NCBI GenBank assembly: GCA_036927565.1
Contig: JAYESD010000003.1
Coordinates: 38,443,325 to 38,507,324, forward strand
From: Tuctoria greenei
Taxonomy: Eukaryota > Streptophyta > Magnoliopsida > Poales > Poaceae
Length of the DNA: 64,000 nucleotides
Direction of reading: 5' to 3'
A program made the position numbers and the translations under genes. Position 1 is the first letter of the stretch; each line of letters starts with the position of its first letter. Of the stretch, positions 29,994 through 41,800 are shown one piece after another. Below the pieces are notes generated by a model. That model did no database searches, had not been told where the DNA came from, and saw only the letters and a program-made list of their open reading frames with translations.

Positions 29994-32900
29994 CTAAAAA
30001 CTGTTTAGATTGGTATAGTCGCAAAGTTCTGGCACATCAGCTGCTGAACCTCTCTTATCAAAGAACTTCCCCGTTTTGTGCAAAATTTCGCGACGAATGA
30101 ACTGACAGAGTTCAGAAGCAATCCTGTCGGCTCCTCCATCAGGAATACTTCTACAAACCGGCCATTCTTCGTTCAGATTCTTCTTGTGCTGCAATATAAC
30201 ACATAAAAAGGTTTAGAATGTGTTGGTTTGAACAATCTCAAAGTATAGATCAAAGTGAGAGTATACAAGAATTTAGTAGGTATTTTTGGAGCAGTTGTAC
30301 TATGAGCAATTGAATTTTGAAGTTGGAATCAAAATATGAAAATAATGTTTTTGGTAATATTGAACAGCAGAGAATATAAGCATTAAACTATGCTAGTTAC
30401 AATGAAAATGAAACACAAAAGTAAGAAAATAAGGTATCGACATTAAGGATAACTTACATCCTCACGATTGACTCTATATACGGCGGCGGTCCGAAGATGC
30501 TCGCATACATAATACCCGCATAAGACACTCCCAGCAGGCTGCTTCGGACAAGCATAATACGTTTTAATGTCCAATGCATTCGTATTAGGAGGTCTCTGAC
30601 CGCCAAGCTGTTCCGCGTAAAACCGCCAAGCGCTGTAATACAAGAAATGTCATATAAAACTTGTCAACACATTCTAAATGTGCGTAAATTAAAATTATTG
30701 AATAAACGTACTTTTTCAAAATGGAAAGGAAATCTTTGTAACGATCTGGTGGGTAATCGGCCGAGTCCAAGACTGTTGCCATTCCCTGCGTTGGCTTGAT
30801 GAAGATCATTATGTAGTGATTACTGCAAACATACAAACACACGTGTTAACAATTACCAATAATTGCTATTTCAATGCCATGTGTCGAACTTACTCGAAGT
30901 GGTACGGAGCCTTTACGAGGTCCTGGCCGTCTCTGACAAAGTTAAACATCGCATGTCCTATGTAAGCTGCAACTTCTGCCTTTCTATCCTTCTTAAGTTT
31001 TGCAATTGCTCTTTCAAAATCTTTTTTTTTCATGTGTTTGTACTGGCTTGATTCTCGATTTGCCTGGACGTCGAATAGCGACTTTGCAATCCTAGTAGGG
31101 TCAAGGATACCTGTCTTGTGCGCCAACTTTTCATTATCCATGTATTGCATCCTATTGAAGAAGTCCAGAATTGTTATAATCTCATGAAATGCGTATGCGT
31201 GTAGTAAGAAAAGCAAATACAAAATATTAGAGCACTTACAAGCACCAGACGAGCAGCAGGTTGATTTCGAGCATGCCCCGATGGAAAAGGGAAAGCAGCT
31301 CTTCAAATAAAATGACTCGTTTATCTACTCCAGTGCTCCAGAATGCTTCTTTTGGAATACGAAATGTGACGCACTGAAGACCATATTTTGTGCTGGCAGT
31401 GATGTACCACTCATGCATTCTTCTGAGCGCGACGGGTTGTTTGCTAAGTTGTACGGATGTCATTAACGGCTTCCCATTCTCAAATTTAGGAGGAACATCC
31501 TCAAGCTTGTATATTGGAACTCCTGGTTTAACTAAAGCCGTCAGCCGATTATACATGACACCGTCTTCTTCCCACTCCTCGATATCTTCTAATGCTGGCT
31601 CATGAGAAGAACGAGATGCACTCGATTTTCTAATATTTTCCTTCATAGCTTCCAAATACTTTGTCACTTCTGATGAAGGTTTCTTATTTTCGTATGAGCT
31701 AACTTTGACAGGCACTGATGATCGAGGAGTAGTCGTCGGAAGTTGGACACTGGCTTGTTGTTGAACCTGTTGTTCAACTGATTGCTCTTTACTCCCAGCA
31801 GCTGGCTCTAGTACTACTTCAAGCTGTTGCTCAACTAGTTGCTCTTTACTAGCAACAGCTTGCTCTGGTACTGCTTGAAGTTGTTGTCCAACTTGTTGCT
31901 CTTGGATATCATCATCCTTGCTCAGACATAGGGGGAGTGGATCTTCCCGGACTGGGAGTGGATCTTCATGCACTTTCGCCTTAGAAGATGGGGTTGCAGT
32001 ATTTGGAGATGCGACGGGGCTAGAAATTGGCTCATCGTCCAACACGATATCGCGTCGGTGCCAAAGGATTAATTGGTTGACAGCCTGCCCCAGAGTCGCG
32101 ATCCCCTCAGGTGTGACGTGGTCTATTTCATAATCTTCATAATCATTATCAATGATCTGAAGAACTTGCACCACAGAATAATACAACGGAAGTGGACTCC
32201 CGTTGAAGTCACGATCAGGCTTTGCCATAGCAGTGGCAACCTGTTTGGTTTTGTTCCCTGCTCTGCCTATCGGGACAAGAAGACGACAAGATTTGTCGTT
32301 AGCAATATCATCGACAGGGAACTTATGGGCTGACCCTGAGCCTGGCACGGAACCAACGCTGCTAGGGTAGGCAGTTGGAGATACTAATTGCTCCTTTTGC
32401 ACCGGAACCATCATTGTACTCGGTGCCACTAATTGTCCTGATTGTCTAAGTTGTTCCATTATTTCTTGCATATTTTCTTTGACCTTTTGAGCAATTGTTT
32501 CATCAAGTGTTTTCTTAAACTTCTCACGTCTTCTATATGTGTCTTTATCTTTAGGGAAACCATCTAGCCAAGACATTTGAGAAGAGACCGCTTGAACCCG
32601 TCCGCTGTGTTCAGGGTTTCCCAAGATAGCGGTAAGTTGGTCATTCTCCCTCTTCGGCTTGAAGAGACCCTTCTGTTGCTTTTCAATTACTTCTTTCATT
32701 TTATCCTCTACTTCATTCAGAGAGTCGGGCTTTTCAAGTTTGCCCTCGCTGGTCAAACCTGACCGAGCAAAGACCCAGCGTTGAGTTCGCTCATCGCACC
32801 CTTCTAATGGGTGAGGATTGCCCTTACTAAGAATTTCGTCTAATATCTTATTCCATTTCTGGACTTTGGGTCCATATCCGGCAGACCCCAAGCGATGATG

Positions 32901-33707
32901 GTATTTGTTCTTTTTTGCAAGCTCTGACCTAGTTGCACTTAGAGCTTTAGCATCAGGTGTGCTCTTTTGACGAACAAACTCTTGCCACTGAGCTTGTGTG
33001 ATTTTTCCCATCTTCCTCGGACTAGGGACCTTATTGGCCTTAACATAAGCATTCATTTCACTCTTCCAGCATCGAAACTTCTTGCCGCAAGAGACGAATG
33101 TTGCTTTCTTTACAGCTTCTTCTGTGCCTTTCGGGAACTTGAATTGTTTCTTTATCTTTCCCACAACTCATTCTTGGTCTGCTCGGGTAATTTCCTCCAA
33201 TTCTCGGTTGTGATCGGCACAACCTCCCTAACAAGAAAACCGCATGCATTACGGTACTTGGTAACTGAATCCAGTGGTTCTTGGGGAAGCCCACTTGGAC
33301 CGACCCTTGTTATGTACATGATGCGGTCCAATAGACCCTTATTGGGACCTCGTTGCCCTCGTTTCCGCTTGAGTGAAGCTGAGGATTCATCCATTGGTGA
33401 ACCTTCTGCGGTTTTAGGAGCCGATGTCACCTCATTGTCTTCGAGATTAATCTAGGTAGAAAAAAATTATAAGACTTCGTATACTTGACAACCAACATTA
33501 ACTTGAACTGCTGAAGTTAAGATTCGTGATCCATACCTCGTCGGCAGGATCATATTCCGGGTCTAGATCCACTGAAGTCTTTTTAATTTTTATATTCGGA
33601 AAAGGATCCGAAGGACTGTGATAGGAGCCTGAACTGCTGGAGTCAGTAAACTCCATATTGTCTTCTTTGTTGTTACAATCAGGACCAGTCTTCTTAGGGC
33701 TTTCCAT
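29994..33707 (-). pseudogene. TnpA-ULP1 fusion gene, frameshifted copy with intact protease exons
   Basis: Exons correspond to Element 1: 33537-33707, 31240-33451, 30894-31151, 30712-30822, 30458-30632 and 29994-30188. One T is missing near 33157-33160 (CTTTCCC against CTTTTCCC in Element 1), which shifts the frame in exon 2 after NELWE, about codon 155. From there on the frame is open to the end. Both positions that are TAG in Element 1 are CAG here, and the His-Asp-Gln-Cys residues of the ULP1 domain are all present. Protease-containing products could arise only from a downstream start. Exon 3 shows DVQANRESSQYKHMKKKDFE and GHAMFNFVRDGQDLVKAPYH. Confidence 0.8.
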
Positions 33708-33732
33708 GCTAGATCTAATAAGACAAAAAATC

Positions 33733-34880
33733 TAATAAATGGCATAACTAAATTTGGTCATATTTAAAACAAATTTTCTCAATTTTGGCTCAATTAAGTA
33801 AATTTAGCCAAAACACATTTTTGAAGTTATATAGGTCTAACTAAATTCTTGTATCATAGAGATCGGCATCATATGCTCAGACTCCATCGCCACACCTAGT
33901 GTTACCTAGATATGGGCGTGAGGATGCTCCTGGCATCACAAATGAGTTGGCCAGCAACTTTTGTTTGGCTTCAGAGCTAAATATAGCATAACTTTGGTAG
34001 CTCAGATTAGGTACAATTGCTCAAATGAAGCTGATGGAGCCACAAGTGCAGACATCTTTGGTAGCACAGATTAGCTACAATTGCTCAAATGAAACTTAGA
34101 GAAATAAAAGCAAACTTAGCCAAACTTAGTCTAGCATAGCTAACTCTAAGCAAAAGTAGCCAAATATAGCTAAATATAGCATAACTTAGTCAAAATTAGT
34201 CAAGTATAACTATATCTAATGTAACTTAGCCAAAATTAGCCAAATTTGGTCAACTTAACCAAATATAGCTAAATCTTGCCCCTAATAGAGAATTATGTGG
34301 CATATGCAAGGCCGATGACAGAAATAGGGAATATACTGCTGTTACTAGAGTCTAGAATCATGTTTACCACTAATGTGTCAGAACAGTTTCAGACACACAG
34401 AACCAACTACCAATTTATCGTGATATAACCATCCACATAAATCTTGCCCCACCGAACCCTAACCAAAGATGCCACCGAACTTGACAGTTTTTCGAATTCC
34501 ACCGAACCCTAACCAAGGATGCCTACCATTATCTAATTCCCGAACCCTAACCAAGGATATGCAAGGCGGCAGCGAGGGCGGGGAGGGAGGCGGCACGGCG
34601 AAGGAGGATGGAAGGTCGAAGGGTTTAGGGTTTACCTTGAAGCTCGGCGGCGACGGAAATGGCTTCGCTCGGCGTACCTGGAAGTGAGGAGGGCGAAGCT
34701 CGGCGGCGACGGCGAAGCTCGGCGACGACGGCGAAGCTCGGCGACGACGGCGAAGCTCGGCGACGGCGAAGCTCGGCGGCGTACCTGGAAGTGACGAGGG
34801 GGAACACTTGGCGGCAAACGAAATTTTGGCAGCCTAACGGCGTCTAAGTGTTTCGCCCGGGTTAAGTTTTTCCAATGCTG
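33733..34880 (-). other. Leader region of TnpA-ULP1 in Element 2
   Basis: TAGCCAAA-type AT-rich repeats (33733-34290), CGAACCCTAACCAA telo-box-like words (34453-34560) and a GAAGCTCGGCGACGACGGC minisatellite (34690-34775). No gene is present. Confidence 0.45.
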
Positions 34881-34888
34881 CCGAGGGG

Positions 34889-34898
34889 TATATATAGA
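34889..34898 (-). promoter_or_regulatory. TATA box for TnpA-ULP1, Element 2
   Basis: Same GTCTATATATACCCCTC wording on the minus strand as in Element 1, adjoining the CTCAGGCGG array. Confidence 0.55.
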
Positions 34899-34902
34899 CT
34901 CA

Positions 34903-35080
34903 CATTTTCTCAGGCGGATTTTAAGTACCGACCGTCAGGGAAGACTGTTATCTCAGTCGGATTTTACTTACCAACCGCCTGAGAAGATACAATTATCTCA
35001 GGCGGTTGGTTAGTAACACCTGCCTGAGAAGATACAATTATCTCAGGCGGTTGGTTAGTAACACCCGCCTGAGTTAAACA
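34903..35080. repeat. Internal CTCAGGCGG array, Element 2
   Basis: Corresponds to 18054-18290 but has two 44-base units instead of three. It lies between the divergent promoters. Confidence 0.7.
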
Positions 35081-35123
35081 TGGGCCTGTGAAGATATTTA
35101 CTTCTTCTTAATTTGATGAACGC

Positions 35124-35142
35124 CTACATAAAGACCCCTCAC
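35124..35142 (+). promoter_or_regulatory. Promoter of the small accessory ORF, Element 2
   Basis: CTACATAAAGACCCCTCAC, identical to Element 1, about 230 bases before the ATG at 35369. Confidence 0.6.
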
Positions 35143-35368
35143 CAACCGGGATGAGGATCCCATGACTTAATCAACGGTCACTGACATGTGGACCCGGTCC
35201 CACACGTCAGTGACCATGTCACGCGTGCGCGACCTTTCTTTTCCCCGAGGTGCGACCTTTCTTTTCCACTCCGCGCGGCCTTAAAGACGCGCTATCGCTC
35301 ACAAGCCCTCCGCTCACAACTCCTCTTGTTTTCTTCGTCTTCCTCCGCTCCGACGACCCAACACCACT

Positions 35369-35794
35369 ATGGCCGACCTTCCGCCGCCAAGCCCTCCGAG
35401 GGAGCCACCTTGCAAGAAACAATGTTGCAGCTCCCCCGAGAAGATCAACGCCGAGCAGCGCCTCCTCATGGCGCGAGAGGCGTACAACAATACGTCTCGC
35501 GCCATGAGTGCCTTGGGGCTGGGTACCCTTCCAGAGTATACTGGAATGGGTAACTTGGGCCACTACCTCTACGCCCTCGTGGGGGTGGCTGATCGTCTCG
35601 ACATTCTGTTCGCGACGATGGCCCAGGTTCTTGGCCCCGAGGGCCGTAGAACGCTGGTGGAGGCAACGGCTAGCAACCTCGGGGTTGCACCGCCGGTGCA
35701 GCCGGTGCAGCCGGTGCAGCCGGCCCTGTCTCCTGTTGCACCGGTGCCGGAGTCGCCGCCGGAGGACGAGGAGGAGGAGATGGAAGAGGAGTAG
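35369..35794 (+). CDS. Small PPPSPP accessory ORF (141 aa), intact
   Basis: The ORF starts MADLPPPSPPREPPCKKQCC, continues SPEKINAEQRLLMAREAYN, then a core with LGLGTLPEYTGMGNLGHYLY and VADRLDILFATMAQVLGPEG, a VQP triple repeat and an acidic DEEEEMEEE tail. It has its own TATA box and GC-rich leader. A related frame with the same N-terminus but a longer acidic part lies at 37213. Broken relatives sit in Element 1 and in the unrelated E0 family. I recognise no known domain. The conserved hydrophobic core suggests a small helical protein, possibly one that contacts basic partners through its acidic end. It is not seen in elements 3A and 3B. Confidence 0.65.
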   Translation: MADLPPPSPPREPPCKKQCCSSPEKINAEQRLLMAREAYNNTSRAMSALGLGTLPEYTGMGNLGHYLYALVGVADRLDILFATMAQVLGPEGRRTLVEATASNLGVAPPVQPVQPVQPALSPVAPVPESPPEDEEEEMEEE

Positions 35795-35819
35795 GAGTAG
35801 GATTTAATTAGTTTTTCTT

Positions 35820-36450
35820 TTTGTTGTTTTTAGTTGCTTCTGTTTTGTAAATATTGTTAATGAATGAAATCTATCTTTTTTCATCTATGTGATTGAATAT
35901 TACTTGTGTATCTTTTGTGTTCTTGTGTGTTCTTGTGTAAATATTGTGCATCTTGTGTGTTCCTTTGTGAGATGTGCATATTGTTAATGAATGAGTATCT
36001 TGTGTGTTCTTCAATTGTGTGAATGATTGAATATTGTTAATGAATATAGTGTGTTCATCGTTAATTAAAATTTCACGTCTGAGAAGAAATTAATTTGATA
36101 TTTACCAAAACATTACAATGTCAGCTATACAAGTTTTAAAAATATTTTGTTCAGGTGGTAGATGTTAATTTTATACAAATGTAGAAGAAAGAATCATCGA
36201 ATTTGGACACAATTTGCAGAATCTAAACATGTTTGAGTATTTATATTGGAATCTAAATAAAAAAGAAGCAAGGGATAAGGAAACTGAAGAACAGTATCGG
36301 GCATTATCTCAGGCGGTTGTTAAGCAATAACCGCCTGTGAAGATATTTAGTTCTTTTTTCTCAGACGGTTTATAAGTAATACCCGTCTGAGATAATCATT
36401 TTTAAACTACAATATGTTAATTAACGGCCTGAGAAGTGTTAATTAACTGA
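35820..36450. repeat. Spacer with a partial 754-bp unit, Element 2
   Basis: TGTGTTCTTGTG-rich 3' region, then a truncated copy of the 754-bp unit (36084-36345) and CTCAGACGG/CTCAGGCGG inverted pairs (36300-36450). No gene is seen. Confidence 0.6.
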
Positions 36451-37080
36451 CGCGCCGCACGAGGTCTGCGGAGAAGTTGAGAAGCCGTGGTGCAGGGACG
36501 CGTGCAAGGATCTCTCAAGATCGTCTTCCACAGTGGTTTAATTGTGCGCCGCACGAGGTCTACAAAGAGTTCAATGCGCAATGAACTAAATATTTTGTTC
36601 AGTTGGTAGATGTTAATTTAATACAAATGTAGAAGAAAGAATCATCGAATTTGAACACAATTTGCAGAATGTAAACATGTTTGAGTATTTATATTGGAAT
36701 CTAAATAAAAAAGAAGCAAGGGATAAGGAAACTGCAGAAGAGTATCGGGCATTATCCCAGGCGGTTGTTAAGTTATACCCGCCTTAGATAAACATATTTG
36801 CAGACGGTTGTTAAGTACCAACCGTCTGTGAAGATTTTTACTTCTTTTTTCTCAGGCGGTTTATAAGTAATAACCGCCTGAGATAATCATTTTTGAAACT
36901 ACAATATGTTATTTAACGGCCTGAGAAGTGTTAATTAACTGACGCGCCGCACGAGGTCTGCGGAGAAGTTGAGAAGCCGTGGTGCAGGGACGCGTGCAAG
37001 GATCTCTCAAGATCGTCTTCCACAGTGGTTTAATTGTGCGCCGCACGAGGTCTGCAAAGAGTTCAATGCGCGGGAAACGA
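36450..37080. repeat. Duplicated GCGCCGCACGAGGTCT segment
   Basis: A stretch of about 120 bases starting GCGCCGCACGAGGTCTGCGG occurs at 36452-36575 and again at 36942-37065. Between the two lies another partial 754-bp unit and CAGGCGG pairs. The second copy leads directly into the promoter of the acidic ORF. Confidence 0.7.
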
Positions 37081-37108
37081 ACCGCTCCCTCGTCTACTCC
37101 GCACAGAC

Positions 37109-37120
37109 CTATATAAGGCG
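37109..37120 (+). promoter_or_regulatory. TATA box of the acidic small ORF
   Basis: CTATATAAGGCG lies about 100 bases before the ATG at 37213 and resembles the other promoters of the element. Confidence 0.5.
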
Positions 37121-37212
37121 CGTCCTCGGTTATGGACAAGCACAAAAGCCCGCCCGCTCGTCTCCACTCCTTTCTTCTTCTCCTAGCCCGCCGCCGATTA
37201 ACCACCACAGCC

Positions 37213-37668
37213 ATGGCCAACCTTCCGCCACCTAGCCCGCCGAGGCAGCCACCCTGCAAGCGGATACGCTGCAGCTCCCCCGAGAGGGTGAATGACGACC
37301 AGCGCGTTCCACCGCCGGTGCAGCCGGAGCCACCGGTACAGCCGGAGCAATCGGCTCAGCCGGAGAAGCCGACCCTCTCTCCTGCTGCATCGTCGCCGGA
37401 GGAGGAGGAGGAGGAGGACGACTTCGACGACGACGACGATGATGACGATGATGACGACGAGTCGTCCTCCGACGACGGCGACGACGAGTCGTCCTCCGAC
37501 GACGGCGACGACGAGTCGTCCACCGACGACGGCGACGACGAGTCGTCCACTGACGACGGCGACCACCACCATGGTGACGACTACGACGACGACGACGACG
37601 AGTCGGAGGAGGACCGCTTGGCTTGGTTTGAGAAGCTGGCGGAGAGGATGGAGGAGGCGGGGCCGTAG
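37213..37668 (+). CDS. PPPSPP-type small protein with a long acidic repeat tail (151 aa)
   Basis: The N-terminus MANLPPPSPPRQPPCK and SSPERVN match the 35369 ORF, but the helical core is missing. It is replaced by PVQPE repeats, a run of Asp residues and four tandem DDGDDESS units, then HHHGD and a final EEDRLAWFEKLAERMEEAGP that could form an amphipathic helix. The ATG follows its own TATA-type promoter. It is present only in Element 2 within this window. The repeat is made of GACGACGGC-type codons and may have expanded by slippage. Function unknown. Such acidic proteins can bind histones or basic DNA-binding proteins, but that is a guess. Confidence 0.6.
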   Translation: MANLPPPSPPRQPPCKRIRCSSPERVNDDQRVPPPVQPEPPVQPEQSAQPEKPTLSPAASSPEEEEEEDDFDDDDDDDDDDDESSSDDGDDESSSDDGDDESSTDDGDDESSTDDGDHHHGDDYDDDDDESEEDRLAWFEKLAERMEEAGP

Positions 37669-37739
37669 TGTAGTTTTAGGATTTCAATCAAGTGTTCTTG
37701 TACATTTTTCTTGTGTTTTGTACATATTTCAATCAAGTG

Positions 37740-38150
37740 TCAATGAATACTGGTGGTGGATAATTTGAAGTTTGACATGTTGGAGTGCTTTTAAAAAAAT
37801 TAAAAAAATTCATACATGTATAAATTATGCAAATATGTTCGTACCAACAATTTTGAGTGAAAGATCTTTTTTTATGAGATACACAAATGTGAATAATATG
37901 TGAATAGAAATTAATTTGATATTTACCAAAACATTTCAACGTCAGCTATACAAGTTTTAAAAATATTTTGTTCAGTTGGCATTATCTCAGGCGGTTGTTA
38001 AGTAATACCCGTCTGAGATAAAAATCTTCCCTGGCGGTTATTAAGTACCAACAGCCTGTGAAGATATTTACTTCTTAATTAATAAATATCATCTCAAGCG
38101 GTTGGTAAGTAAAACCCGCCTGCGATAAAGTTAAAAACCGCCTGTGAAAA
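37740..38150. repeat. Remnant 754-bp unit and CTCAGGCGG pairs before TNPD
   Basis: A fragment of the 754-bp unit (37745-37975) is followed by inverted CAGGCGG/CCGCCTG pairs up to the TNPD promoter. Confidence 0.65.
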
Positions 38151-38158
38151 ACCTACGT

Positions 38159-38177
38159 CTATATAAGGACCCCTCAC
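38159..38177 (+). promoter_or_regulatory. TNPD promoter, Element 2
   Basis: CTATATAAGGACCCCTCAC, as in Element 1. The leader exon has an extra 19-base tandem copy (CCCCACCGTGCTGACGCCT, 38320-38360). Confidence 0.65.
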
Positions 38178-38826
38178 CGCAGTCAAAACGCAACCCTGGA
38201 GAATTTATATCGACGCCGCCAGGCTGTTGAAATTTCCCCTGTGCCGCGCCGCCGCTCCGCCGCCCAGCCCATACTGCCGCGCCGCCGCTCAACCCCGCAC
38301 CGCCACTTCTCCACCCAGCCGGCCCACCGTGCTGACGCCTCCCCACCGTGCTGACGCCTCTGCAAGGTAAATGTAGTTTCCTTACTTTTTCTTTGTATAT
38401 TTTCATTAGCTGATAAGCTGTTAGTTTTGTGTGTTCTGGTATATGGATTCTGTCCTTTTGCATGTGTAAGGACTGTATGGATTGTGTTCTGGTATATTGA
38501 TGTATGGACTATATGGATTGTTTCCTTTTTGTACCTATTATGTGACATGAATATGATGTTTAATTAACAGATGCTATTGTAATATATATAAGATGCATCT
38601 GGGCCTTGTTTCCCGATATAACGGACTGGATCCCACCCAGACCTAGCCCATGCTGCTGGGCCTGTTTCCCCCTTTGACTCCGTCCGCCTCAAGACGTCGC
38701 CCGTCTCCTACATTAGTCACCCTAATCATACTTGTTATGTCTCTGTAAATTCATTTTATAGAAGACCTTTAGAGAATATTTGTGGCCAAATTTTGTAAAT
38801 CTGACAAAAAATTCTATTATTAAAGC

Positions 38827-41800
38827 ATGGACCGTCGAGCGTGGATGTATAACATGCCAAGACCCGATCCTATGTACATTCGTAATGTTGCAAATTTTAT
38901 TGAAGCATCCAAGAGATATGCGAAGTTGCAAAAGGTAGATGACATATTATGTCCATGTATCGACTGCGAAAATAAGATTGCTTGGACGGATACTATAGTA
39001 ATCCAATCTCATTTGGTGAAAAGAGGTTTCAAAAATAACTACACAATATGGACAGAGCATGGTGAGTTAGATACACATGATGTGGATAAAGATGATGAGA
39101 GAGGCTCAGATGATGATAATGTTCATATCGATGATGGTAGTGACAATCAAGCTGGTGATGATGATGATGAGTTCGATTGTGAGGAGATGTTGCGTCACAT
39201 TGAACCATATGTACTGACTTCTATGGGAGCAAGCAAAGGTTTAAGTAAAATGGAGACATTGCAGAATGCGGCCACAGAGCTTTTATATGATGAATCAAAC
39301 GGTTGTGATAAAGAGTTTACTACATTGCGTGCAGTCTTAGAACTACTAAAGTTGAAAGCTACGCACGGATGGTCCGATTGTAGTTTCTCTGATCTTTTGA
39401 ATCTTCTGGCAGAAATTCTTCCAAATCCAAATAAACTGCCTAGAAGCACTTATAAAGCGAAGAAACTTCTTTGCCCGATGGCACTAGGTGTGACAAAAAT
39501 ACACGCTTGTGTGAACCATTGTATTCTGTATCGCAAAGAGCATGAGCTCGCAACTAGATGCCCCATTTGTGGTGTCAGTAGATATAAGAAGGACTACAAT
39601 CACCAGTATGTTACCAACATGAAAAAGACTCAGAAGAATAAGAAGTTTATTATTGGTCCTGAAGGTGACGATGACGATACTTCTGGCGATGCAGACGGAA
39701 AGAATAAGAGAAAAATTCCTGCATTGGTGATGTGGTACCTTCCGGTAATTGATCGCTTGAAGCGTTTGTTCTCAAACCCTAGGGAGGCTGAACTTATGCG
39801 TTGGCATTCTGAGGAACGCAAGAAGAATGAAAAACATATACGACACCCTGGTGATGCAACGCAGTGGAAAAATTTTGATATTCAGTATCCAGAATTTGCG
39901 AAGGAAATCAGAAATGTGAGGTTTGCCTTGGGTACAGATGGAATGAATCCGTTTGGTGAAAAAAGGAGCATACACAGCACATGGCCCGTGGTCTTAACTA
40001 TGTACAACCTACCGACGTGGTTGTGTCACAAAAGGAAATATATCTTATTATCTGTTCTTATCCAAGGTCCGAAACAACCCGGCATCGAAATTGATGTGTT
40101 CTTGGAACCTTTAATGGAAGATATGGCGAAATTGTGGAATGAAGGGGTACGTACATGGGATGAGTACAAGCGGGAGTATTTCACGCTAAGAGCAATGATA
40201 TTCGTTACCGTGCATGATTATCCCAGACTGTTTACATTATCGGGACAAATGAAAGGGAAGAAAGGTTGCGTTAGGTGCGTGGATAGAACTGGATATCTAT
40301 ACCTCACTTCATCCAGAAAGACGGTGTACATGAGACATCGACGGTTCTTGACAGATACACACAAGTATAGGAAGATGAAAGAACAATTTGATAACAAAAT
40401 CGAAAAAGATACTGCACCGAAACCTTACAGTGGAAAACTTGTGTTTGAAATGGTCAAGAACATTCATATTGCTTTCGGTAAGGGAAAAAAGAGTAAAGGA
40501 ATTAAGAGAAAGAAAAGTACATCTTCGGATGATACAACTGACATGGCTTTCAAGAAACAATCAATTTTTTTCAAGTATCTTCCGTATTGGAAGAATCTGG
40601 AATGTTGCCATAGTATTGATTTGATGCACGTTACAAAGAATGTATTTGACAGCATCATTGGGACCTTGCTGGACATGCCGAGGAAGACAAAGGATGGATT
40701 AAATTCACGTATGGACCTAGTAAATCTTGATTTGAGACCAGAGCTTCATCCAGTAGAAAAGGCGAACGGGAAGCATTACCTTCCCCCAGCCAGCTACAAC
40801 TTGACGCTAGAAGAGAAAAAAGCAATTTGCGAATGCTTGCGTGGGATCAAAGTGCCCACAAGTTTCTCATCCAATATCCGCAAACTAGTCTCGATGAAAG
40901 ACTTGTCTTTATTCGGTTATAATTCTCACGACTGTCACATGATGATGACAGTTTTCCTTGCCATTGCAATAAGAGTAATCAAACCTGAGCATATAAAAGT
41001 TGTCATCACACGTTTGTGTTACTTCTTCAATGCAGTATCGCAAAAGGTGATAGCACGTGAAGATTTAGACTATCTGAAAACATACATCGTCGAGACAATG
41101 TGCAAGCTTGAGATGTGTTTCCCACCATCCTTTTTTGATATGCAAGTACACCTAATCATACATCTTGTTGATCAGATAAAAGCATTGGGGCCACTATATT
41201 TACATCATATGTTTTCGTTGGAGAGATATTTAGGAGTATTAAAAGGTTATGTGCGGAACCGTGCTCACCCAGAGGGTTCAATTATGGAAGGATACACCAC
41301 TGAAGAAGTGATTGAGGGTTGCGCTGATTACATCAAAGATGGAAAATCGATAGGTGTGCCTATACCGGTACATGAGGGTAGACTACGTGGGAGAGGCAAA
41401 GTGGGTAAGAAAACTTTTATTGTTCAAGATTACAAGAATGTACACCGTGCACATTTTGGTGTACTACAACAGCTCGCAATAGCTGAGCCGTACATCGAGG
41501 AACACCAAATTGAGCTTCGTGATAAAAACCAAGACCGCAAAGAGGACTGGATCATGAAAGAGCACAGAAGATGTTTCACTGAATGGTTAATGGACAAAAA
41601 TATATCATACGGAAACACTATAGAAGAGGCAACAATGAAAAAGTTAGCTTGTGGCCCATCTGCTTTGGTAACATCATGGCAAGCATATGACATCAATGGT
41701 TACACATTTTACACTAAAGAAAAAGACGGTAAGAGTGTTGCACAAAATAGTGGTGTTCGTATTGAGGCTTATGATTCACAAGGGCAGAAGACCACATACT

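Noticed and set aside
37198..37572. Minus-strand 124-aa frame rich in Val and Arg
   Set aside because: It is the reverse reading of the GACGACGGC codon repeat of the acidic ORF at 37213, and its composition is an artefact.
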